64,000 bases of DNA from Anodontia alba (Eukaryota; Mollusca; Bivalvia; Lucinida; Lucinidae), in contig OZ024826.1 of the NCBI GenBank assembly GCA_964016985.1, forward strand, positions 69,408,768 to 69,472,767, in the 5' to 3' direction. Each line of letters begins with the position of its first letter. Position 1 is the stretch's first letter. The position numbers and the translations under genes are program-made. The notes below the pieces were generated by a model that was not told the DNA's origin, ran no database searches, and was given only the letters and a program-made list of their open reading frames with translations. Shown one piece after another: positions 55,995 through 64,000 of the stretch.

Positions 55995-56985
55995 ATGCCA
56001 CGGCTATGTCAAACTGATCATGATTGTGCCGTTACAATGTTGTTGCAGGATATTTCGCAATCTGATGTCTCCCGACGACTAAAAGTTAATCATTGGACCA
56101 TCATTCGACTCTGGCGACTTCTTCGTCACACTGGGACCACAGCCGACCGACCACGAAGTGGACGTCCCAGGGTAACGACGGCCATCATATACGCCTTACA
56201 CATCTGCGAGACAGGTTCCAGACTGCAACAGAGACTGCACTGAATACACCTGGTACACACAACAACTGTATCCATCCTCAGACTGTCAGAAATCTGCTGC
56301 GTGATGTCGGATTAAGGGCACGTAGGCCATATGTTGGGATACCACTGACAGTGCATAGAAGGGCAATACGTTTAAACTGTCTGGAACGGCATCGACCCGT
56401 TAACTTTCCGAGATGGCCATGGCGCAACATACTGTTCTCTGACGAGTCCAGGTTCAGCCTTCATCGTACAGACGGTCGGAAACGTGTATACCCATGGAAG
56501 GGTGATCGTTACGCAGACGCATGTGTTATTGAACATGATCGGTTCGATGGTGGATCGGTAATGGTGTGGGGGAGTATTGCATATGGTTTCAAATCACCAC
56601 TGGTTGTTATCAATGGAACCATGAATGCAGTAAAATACATCTTAGCGCCACATGTTGTTCCTATTGCACAACAGGGTGCTTTAATGACAACGCACGACCC
56701 CATGTTGCTTGGATCTGCACAGACTTTCTGGCTCAGAACAATATTCACGTCATGGACAGGCCTCCTTATAGCCCGGATTTTTCCCTGATAGAGCATCTTT
56801 GGGATGAATTAGACCGTAGAGTTAGACGTCGTGTTAATTTACCAGTGACGTTACAAGAACTGACAGATGCATTAGTTGACGAAGGGAATAACATTCCGAT
56901 GTGCAAAATTAACCAACTGATAGATTCAATGGAATCCAGGATTCAAGAAGGCGTAAATGGGAGAGGTGGACATACTCGTTATTGA
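55995..56985 (+). pseudogene. Tc1-like transposase, DD34E, at least two frameshifts
   Basis: The likely start is the ATG at 55995 (MPRLCQTDHDCAVTMLLQ). The paired HTH region shows SQSDVSRRLKVNHWTIIRLW and the linker RPRSGRPRVTT. A frameshift near 56170 moves to the frame with RNLLRDVGLRARRPYVGIPL, ILFSDESRFSLH (first D) and SVMVWGSIAYG. A second shift near 56670 leads to CFNDNARPHVAW (second D) and PPYSPDFSLIEHLWDELDRR (E 34 residues on), ending at RGGHTRY. All three catalytic residues are readable in pieces, so the gene died recently or slowly. It cannot be expressed as one protein. Confidence 0.9.
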
Positions 56986-57011
56986 ATTGCAAAAATGTGA
57001 ATGACAAAAAT

Positions 57012-57209
57012 CATATTTTCTACGGTCATTCTCTCCCTTCCGCTGATTCAAGAAGGGCAGTTGTCAGTTTCTGGCGAAAGAATGTGCACAATACTGGTTA
57101 ACCGCTTAGAGGACTAAGCCTGCCCAGTAAACGTGTGGTTAGGTAAACTGACCGCGCTCGACATGACCCCATTGGGTTGACTGGGCCGTAAAACCTCAAC
57201 ACAAAACAA
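57012..57209 (+). mobile_element. SINE type 2, 5'-truncated, in the Tc1-like element
   Basis: It begins in the body at about ATTTTCTACGGTCATTCTC and ends TTGACTGGGCCGTAAAACC, TCAACACAAAAC. No clear target duplication was found; AATGAC near both ends is the best candidate. Confidence 0.8.
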
Positions 57210-57830
57210 AATGACCTTTGCTTACTTTTTACGTGCAGTGTAGTTACAGTAATAAAAGTCGAGGACATTTGACTTTCGATATTGAAAGGTTAATGATTGC
57301 TGGATAAAATGATATGAAATTCTTTGTCTTTCGAATATTCTGAAGTAAAAAAAATGGAGTGCATATCTACCTGTGCGTTTCTTTTTTCATTTCAGTATAG
57401 TTTGGGATTATGTGACCTATATTTCATAGCCCTATGATTTTATCTTATATCGCCCATGATTTGATGCCTAAGTATCATATTTACATATAACGACAAAGTG
57501 TGACCCAAACTTTGACCTCAAAGTAAATATAAATCTGCATGACCTATATTTCATGGTCTAGTGAGTTTGCTTAATATCTTCTAGATTATTTAATGGATTA
57601 ATATCATAGCTGGTATAATGGATCAATGTGACCATCAGATTGACCTCTCAGGTATATGTAGTTCAGTGACCTATATGTTATGGTCGAATGATTTTGCTTC
57701 ATGTCTTGAACACTATTTACTCCAGAAAAGTTGTACTTGGGATGATAGATCAGTGCCAGGCAGAGACTGATCTTGTAAACTATATGTGGGTCAGTGACCT
57801 ATATTTCATAGTCCATTGGTTTTGCCAGCT

Positions 57831-58085
57831 AAAGGTAGAGCTAGAGATAAACTTTCAAACGACATGTCCTTGTAGGCCAATGGCATGATTTCAAAATAAT
57901 TTCTCAGAAATGTTCCGTGGATGACCCTCTACCAAAAGAAAAACCTTCAAATGACATGTCCTCATAGGCCAATGGCATGATTTCAAAATAATTTCTCAGA
58001 AATGTTCCGTGGGTGACCCTCTACCAAAATTGCTACAATGGTTCTTCTCCACTGAATAAAATGGACATCGGAGCTAAAAATAGAC
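57831..58085 (+). repeat. D-core array, continued
   Basis: Two D units with GCCAATGGCATGATTTCAAA and AATTTCTCAGAAATGTTCCG continue the array of 53500-54768. The array ends at AAAAATAGACAATCACTCAC. Confidence 0.7.
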
Positions 58086-59764
58086 AATCACTCACCTGAT
58101 TACCAGATAAATTGGCCTTTCGATTCAGGAGAAGAAGTGCAAATTAGACTTCCAAGATAGCGGCCATGGTGTCATCATGGATTTCTGATCAGAATGATTT
58201 TAGCTCTTTTTTATCTACGACCTGATGCTTCCCCCAAGTTTGGAGTCAGTTTGCCTTTCGGTTCAGGAGATAAAGCGAAAAATAGATTTTTAAGATGACA
58301 GCCATGGTGGCCATCTTGGATTTCCGATCAGAATGATTTTAGCTATTTTGACCTATAAGTCACTCAGATGCTTCCTATCAAGTTTCAAGACAATCGGCAT
58401 TTTGTTTCAAGAGAAAAAACGAAAAATAGATTTTCAAGATGGCGGCCATCTTGGATTTCTGATGGGAATGATTTTAGCTATTTTTATCTACAAATCACCC
58501 TGATAGACGGCAGCCATGGCGGCCATCTTGGATTTCTGATCGGAACAATTTTAGCTATTTTTGATGTACAAGTCACCTGAATGCTTCCTACCAAGTTTCA
58601 AAACAATTGACTTTTCAGTTCAGGAGAAGAAGTGAAAAATAGATTTCCAAGGTGGCCACCATCTTGGATTTCAGTCTGGAATGATTTCAGCTATTTTTGA
58701 TGTACAAGTCACCCCGATGCTTCCTACCAAGTTTCAAGTCAATTGGTCTTTCAGTTCAGGAGAAGAAGCAAAAAATAGATTTTCGAGATGGCTGCCATGG
58801 CGGCCATATTGGATTTCCCATCAGAAATATTTTAGCTATTTTTTGATTTACAAGTCACCCCGATGTTACCGATGAAGTTTCAAGTTAATTGGCCTTCTGG
58901 TTCAGGACAAGAAGCGAAAAGTAGATTTTCAAGATGGCTGTGGCAGCCATCTTGGATTTCCGATTAGAACGGTTTTAGCTATTTTTGATCTACAAGTCAT
59001 CCGGATGCTGTCTACCAAGTTTCTAGTCAATTAGCTTTATTGTTCAGGAGAAGAAGCAAAAAATAGATTTTCAAAATGGCCCCCACGGCGGCCATCTGGG
59101 ATTTTAGATCAGAACGATTTTAGCTACTTTTGATCTACAAGTCACCCAGATGCTTCCTACCATGTTTCAAGTCAATTGGCTTTATTGTTCAGAAGAAGAA
59201 GCGAAAAAAAGATTTTCAAGATGGCCACCGCCGTGGTGGCCATCTTGGATTTCCGATAGGAATGATTTTAGCTATTTTTGGTCTACAAGTCACCTCAATG
59301 CTACCTACCAAGTTACAAGTCAATTGGCCCTTCAGTTCAGGAGAAGAAGCGAAAAATAGATTTCAAGATGGCCGCCATTGGGGTGGCCATTTTGGATTTC
59401 CGATCGGAACGATTTTAGATATTTTAGATCTACAAGTCACCCTGATGTTTCTTACCAAGTTTTGAGTCAATTGGCCTTTATGTTCAGGAGAAGAAGCAAA
59501 AAATAGATTTTCAAGATGGCAGCCATGGCGGCCATCTTGGATTTCTGATGGGAACGATTTTAGCGTTTTTTGATCTACAAGTCACCCCAATGCTTCCCAC
59601 CAAGTTTCGAGTCACTTGGCACAGGGGTGTAGGAGGAGTAGGCTTTTCAAGCAAATTGTTGACGACGGACGACGCCTGACGGTCGAGGGAAGATGCACGA
59701 CGGACGACAGACATTGACCGATCACAATAGCTCCCCTTGAGCACTTTGTGCTCAGGTGAGCTAA
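58086..59764 (-). mobile_element. HINE-like element, A core, reversed, 3' end missing
   Basis: On the minus strand the 5' tip is TTTAGCTCACCTGAGC (at 59764), partner AGCACTTTGTGCTC, then AGCTATTGTGATCGG and a CCGTCGTCC leader. About ten A units of about 146 bp follow with CAAGATGGCCGCC and GGTGACTTGTAGATCAAAAA. It runs leftward into the D array with no 3' hairpin. Confidence 0.83.
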
Positions 59765-59863
59765 ACAGCAATACTGAATAGTGAAACATCCATAATTTGC
59801 TTTAAGTATAACAAACCAGTTTGATCTATCATTTTTAATGGTAATAAACTTGTTTCAGATCTG

Positions 59864-60820
59864 GATGTTGATACAAATACTCCTGAGACCTGAGATTATA
59901 AAGACTCAATGTATTGCTATCCAGCAGCAGGTTGTATAATGACTGGGAATTTAAAAATAGTTCCTGATTCTAGAATCCGAAATATAATTTCTAAAGGACC
60001 GAAATACTGATTTCCTTCTAATATTGATTTCAGTAAATGTAGGGAAGAAATTGCTGCTGCCTTGAATGAATTTGTTAATCGATGGTGTAAGCGAGAGTAT
60101 GTTGAATATGCAGCTCTAGAAGAATGGAAACTGAGCATTTTGAGAATAGTTAATGAATGCATTTCTTTCTATTGTCAAAATACTAATTTATTACCTCCTA
60201 AACTAAAGACGTCTTTACGTCACCTTAAACTAGGTACACTATATTCAAGAATTTCATAAGAAGTATGTTTTGGTTCTGGCAGACAAGGCAGCAAACAGTG
60301 TCATCATTGTTTGACAGCTCCATTATCTTTATACCCTCAAGCAAGACTTAGGTAGAACAAAGGCCTATGAACTGATTGAAGAGAGGTCTGTGGTTTATAA
60401 TCATACCTACCATTCAGCCACCAAGTTTGTTGTAAGTGTTAAAGAAGGCCAAGATAAGCTTCCTATGTTATATTGGTTGCCTAAACTTCACAAAATACCA
60501 TACAAAGCATGGTTTATTGCAAATTCAAGCTCTTGTACAACTACTGAACTTTCTAAATTGTTGACTTCTTGTCTTACTGCTATCAGAAAGCATGTGATTA
60601 AATATTGCAACAAGGTCTATGAAAGATCAGGTAAGAATATGATTTGGTCCATGAAAAATTTAAATGAAGTTTTGAATAAACTAAAATCCAGAAATTTTTG
60701 TGCATCAAGTCTGTCTAGGTATGATTTTTCCATGCTTTATACTACGCTACCTCATAATTTTATAAAAGAAAAACTTAATGATTTAATTGAATGAACATTT
60801 CATAGGGCAGGTTCCCTTTA
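59864..60820 (+). pseudogene. Penelope-like reverse transcriptase fragment
   Basis: Retroelement relic. In one frame with two TGA stops it reads LDVDTNTPET, then GNLKIVPDSRIRNIISKGPK, EIAAALNEFVNRWCKREYVE and LLPPKLKTSLRHLK. A shift near 60240 leads to FHKKYVLVLADKAANSVIIV, a stop, LGRTKAYELIEERSVVYN, then LPMLYWLPKLHKIPYKAWFI, SSSCTTTELSKLLTSCL and YDFSMLYTTLPHNFIKEKLN. The LPKLHK-PYKARFI and SLYTTLPH-type motifs are familiar from Penelope-like RTs of molluscs. The YADD-containing part and the endonuclease are absent because the large TIR element begins at 60821. Confidence 0.75.
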
Positions 60821-63800
60821 TTTTAACTGCACAATACATTAACCTATAGATAATGTGCTATTCTATTCTGTTTTCACACCTTCCACAGAAAAAAAATGAC
60901 CTTTCAGTCGTAGTCTTAATCCAGAAGGTCCCTTAGGCAGTTACCTGTGTGATGTAACCCTCCCCGCTTAATTGATCACGTGTCAGTTTCTTTTCTGTGG
61001 ACAAAGAAATTCAAGAAGGATTTATTTACCAGTGAAAGAAATTCGGATTATTTTTTTTCTTCACTGTTAAATTTCTGTATCCTTGTGTTTCTTTTGTTTC
61101 TTTATCACTCCTTTCACTATCCATGTTATTTATTTGAAAATTCGATTGTCAATTTCTTGAATTTATTGACTGGCTTTTCACGACATGCGTTTTCGCGACT
61201 CTCGCTATATCGGCACAACGCTCGTGTGTGGTCGGTTCGGAAGTTGTGTTTTTTATATCGAAAATATTAACTTGTTCTTTTTGTTCCAGGTTATTTAGCC
61301 ATGCGACATGCTATATCTGGACTCTTTTTGTTCCAGGTTATTTAGCGATGCGACATGCTATATCTGGACTATTATTGGATATCTTGCAGAGAACTTTGAG
61401 TTGGCTGAAGATTTCTGTGGTGGAGAAGCTGATTAGTAAAAAACTTGTCAACCCTTCTGGGTTATATGACAATTCTTTACTGATGGGACACCACCCCATA
61501 TGGCTATACTGCCCGGGGTAAGACGCATCAAGGTGGCATCTTTGGGTACTTAATATCCAATAAAGTCTAAGTCCACCAGTCACTGGTCCACCAGTCAGCC
61601 AAGCACCAGTCAACCATGCACCAGTCAGTCAGCTTCACCAGTCACCGGTCAACCAGGCATGGGCTACCAGGCACCAGTCAACCAGGCACCAGTCAACCAG
61701 TCACCAGTCCACCAGTCATCAAGTCACCAGTCAACCAGGCACCAGTCAACCAGGCCCCAGTCAACCAGGCACCAGTCAATAATTCACGTTAATTATTCAC
61801 TGGGTAAATTAAGTTTCTGACATAATCTCACCGGGAAAATAGTCACGAGTACTAGTTTCCGGTCATTATGTCCATTTAATAGTAAATTTCACCAGGCAAA
61901 TAGTTACGAGTACTAATGTCTGGCCATTATATTACATATTTAGTGACTTTCACTGGGCAGGAATTACGAATACTAGTGTCCGGTCATTTTGTCCAATTAT
62001 CAGTATATTTCACCGGGCAAAAAGTTATAAGTACTAGTGTCTGATCATTATATGGCATTACTAGTGACTTTTACCAGGCAAGAGTTATGAATGCTAATGT
62101 CCGGTCTTTATGTCAGGTTACTAGTGCCCGCGTAATAGTCACTGGTCCCCGAACAATCTGTTATTGCTCATAGAGCTTCATGTACAAGTCAAATCTTCGG
62201 TTTCAGGTTATAGAATTACAGCAATGAGCTCAAATACCTAGTAACCATCCATGTCGGATTTTTAGCGATTTTCACCGGGCAGTAGTTATGTACACTAGTG
62301 TCCGGTCATTATGCTAGTTACTAGTGCCCGAGTAATAGTCACTAGTCCCCGAACAATCTTACTGCTCATAGAGCATCATAGACAAGTCAAACCTTGGGTT
62401 ACAGGTTATAGAATGACAGCGATGGGTTCGAATACCTAGCAGCCACTTATATCATAGAATTCTGTCCCGTCTTTTCTGAATTAGACTTAGAATTCTAGAT
62501 ATATATATATTTATCTTTGGTAAATGAATTAGAATTATCGATTATGATCAAATTCGCTATTCATTGACCAAGTATAGGAGTTAGTTCTATCTATATTTAA
62601 AATAACTTATCTCTCTCTCTCTCTTATTCACTGGAAAGAGATTAACCTTTTTAGGGTATTCACCTTATTTGGCTTCAAGGCAAAGGTGAATTCCATAAAT
62701 GTATCGTTATTTTTGAAGAAGAAAAATATACACGGAATCTAATTATTTCTTCTTTTCATCCTAAGTTTTTCTACATGCTCATGATATGTATCAGCATGCA
62801 GTCTAGGGAATAAGTAAGATATAGAAAGCAGCAGTCGATCCTCTCTGCTTTCTATTAATATTACACTCATAAAGTATCAGAAATCTAGACGAATTAGACA
62901 ACTGATCATTAGTAATTAGGAAATTTATTAGAATTTCTTTTATACTTTTATACTTAAATTTTCTTATATATTTAATTGAAATAATTAAGGTTATTTATCT
63001 ACAACCTCTCTAGATTACAATGATTAGTATAGAAGTCTAGTTGAGGTACATATTACCTTATGTTTATGTATATGGAAAATAGTCGGTCAGTTATACTATT
63101 ATTCCATATTACACTATCTATTGATTAATTATGAAAAGAGTCTAGGGCAGTCGTGCCCTGTCTGAACTCTGGAATAAAATAATTGATAAGAAGAAAATTA
63201 TATATTAAGGCATATATAATTCGATATGTTCTTTACCTTGCCTTTCCTTTTCTTTCTGGATCATCTAAGACTATGATAGTAATGTTTCTGATAATTTATG
63301 TCTCAGTTATAGAATTTATTACGCTGAAAATTCTTCATCTGGGAATAATAATTTTGCTATAGTTACGATTGGAAATTATATAAGGAAGGTGTGAAACTTA
63401 TAAACAGCTAGACCTAATCTACGTATAGTATAGGTCTACATTATCTATTCTATTGAGGAAGAGTTTGCTTCGACAGCTAGACCTAATCTACGTATAGTAT
63501 AGGTCTACATTATCTATTCTATTGAGGAATAGTTTGCTTCGACTAGCTCTAACGCCTCTATTATTTACACTTGTACAAGGGTCCATGTCAATCAAAATTT
63601 GCTCAGACCTTTGGACTAGACAAATGAATAGATATTCAGTAAAGGCATTAATTTATCCAGTACATGATTGATTATTATTATTGCCTTAATTACATATTAT
63701 ATACAGTTTGTCTACTTAATTATTTAATTGGCTATGGAACCATTCAGAAACCATCACAGTCAATTATTTCTTAGATCTAAACAGTTCGAAGGCATAGATC

Positions 63801-64000
63801 TTATATATAAAATGCTTAGAAGGTAATTAACATAACGAATAGTTTACCTCAAAATAGCAGATATAATTATATTCAAATTAATCATCCCTTTGTCCTACTC
63901 TGTATGTTGAAGGTTAAGACATTGGGGAAATTATCTTATATATATATATAATGCTGAGAGAATAATTAACGTAACGAATAGTTTACCTCAAAATAGCAGA
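60821..64000 (+). mobile_element. Large terminal-inverted-repeat element, copy 2, left part
   Basis: The uninterrupted left TIR reads TTTTAACTGCACAATACATT, CCTATAGATAATGTGC, CACACCTTCCACAG, GACCTTTCAGTCGTAGTC, TTAATCCAGAAGGTCCC, TTACCTGTGTGATGTAACCC. The interior follows copy 1 in the same order: minisatellite (61575-61785), CACCGGG array (61825-62350), AT-rich DNA. It adds a 69 bp direct duplication (63405-63545) and a repeat of GAATAGTTTACCTCAAAAT (63836 and 63976). It inserted in the Penelope-like relic. The right end is outside the window. Confidence 0.8.
61575..61785 (+). repeat. CACCAGTCAACCAGG minisatellite, copy 2
   Basis: Short irregular units of CACCAGTCAACCAGGCA, matching the position of the array at 31525 in copy 1 but with a different dominant variant (CACCAGTC rather than CACCGGTC). 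The arrays have homogenised separately. Confidence 0.85.

Larger units (their letters stand above)
55701..57395 (+). mobile_element. Tc1-like transposon, full length, inactive
   Basis: The TIRs are CTGAGACGAAAAAGAAATGC (left) and the inverse of CTGAAATGAAAAAAGAAACG (right, ending 57395). TA flanks both sides (55699-55700, 57396-57397). A type 2 SINE is inserted near the 3' end at about 57012-57209. Without it, the element is about 1.5 kb, a normal Tc1 size. Confidence 0.88.
54769..57830 (+). mobile_element. H-family element in the D array, carrying a Tc1-like transposon
   Basis: The 5' tip TATACCCCTGGCATACAAAG pairs with GTATGCAGAAGGGGTATATA. The leader has CCTTCCCTCTTTCCATCCG. The core repeats GTGACCTATATTTCATGGTC and TTTTGCCTTATATCTTGAAG on both sides of the Tc1 insertion (55340-55690 and 57410-57820). 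The 3' end was not pinpointed. D repeat resumes near 57835, so this element was inserted into the array. Confidence 0.72.

Overview
This window looks like intronic DNA from an animal genome, most likely a bivalve or other lophotrochozoan mollusc. The evidence is indirect: two spliced exons in phase, tRNA-derived SINEs with A and B boxes, mariner and Tc1 relics, non-LTR and Penelope-like reverse transcriptase relics, and a very dense crowd of tandem-repeat-cored elements of a kind known from molluscs. No bacterial gene, operon or CRISPR array is present. The only host gene I can support is on the + strand: two exons of a Sel1-like repeat protein at 11908-12000 and 20159-20318. They are separated by an 8.2 kb intron and join in frame. 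Nearly everything else is repeat.

The dominant component is a set of non-autonomous elements with the architecture of Helentron/Helitron2-derived elements (HINE-like). Each starts TTAGCTCACCTGAGC with a short 5' hairpin. Its inverse (CAGGTGAGC) lies about 25-30 bp inside the 3' end, followed by a GC-rich hairpin and a CTTG (once CTAG) terminus before a T run. The middle is a tandem array. I name the cores A (about 146 bp unit), B (about 166 bp), C (long mixed unit), D (about 145 bp), L (about 332 bp) and M. Several other families (5' tips ATACCCCGCCAC, ATACCCCTGGC, ATACACCCC, ATGCCCCCGC) copy the same plan with different sequence. They are nested in one another: A inside B at 21827-23685, C inside B at 15064-16831, and L (40386-42370) inside another repeat array.

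Layout. 1-2159: HINE-A with a SINE, then a 0.94 kb unit repeated at 4431-6754, where a 1.05 kb TA-inserting DNA element and a SINE have since been added. 2160-4430: AT-rich, two short tandem arrays and a foldback MITE. 6755-11593: J repeats, a reversed G element, then a HINE holding an intact-length but dead mariner. 11594-20423: the host exons, a TIR MITE, G elements, HINE-C, a foldback element and a broken mariner. 20424-28580: large nested HINE-B/A and HINE-C/D, the latter carrying a SINE within a SINE. 28750-37015: a LINE fragment, then a large terminal-inverted-repeat element with a second LINE copy inserted in its left TIR. 37332-53336: mariner relic and many HINEs. 53500-59764: D array, family H with a Tc1-like element, reversed HINE-A. 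59864-60820: Penelope-like relic cut by a second copy of the large TIR element, which runs off the end of the window.

The least explained item is the large TIR element (29362-37015 and 60821 to the end, plus a 0.55 kb relative at 12031-12577). It has long TIRs, a CACCGGTC/CACCAGTC minisatellite, a second decayed CACCGGGCAAA array, several kb of AT-rich DNA and no recognisable transposase. Repeat boundaries were read by eye and may be off by several bases; family assignments were made without database searches.
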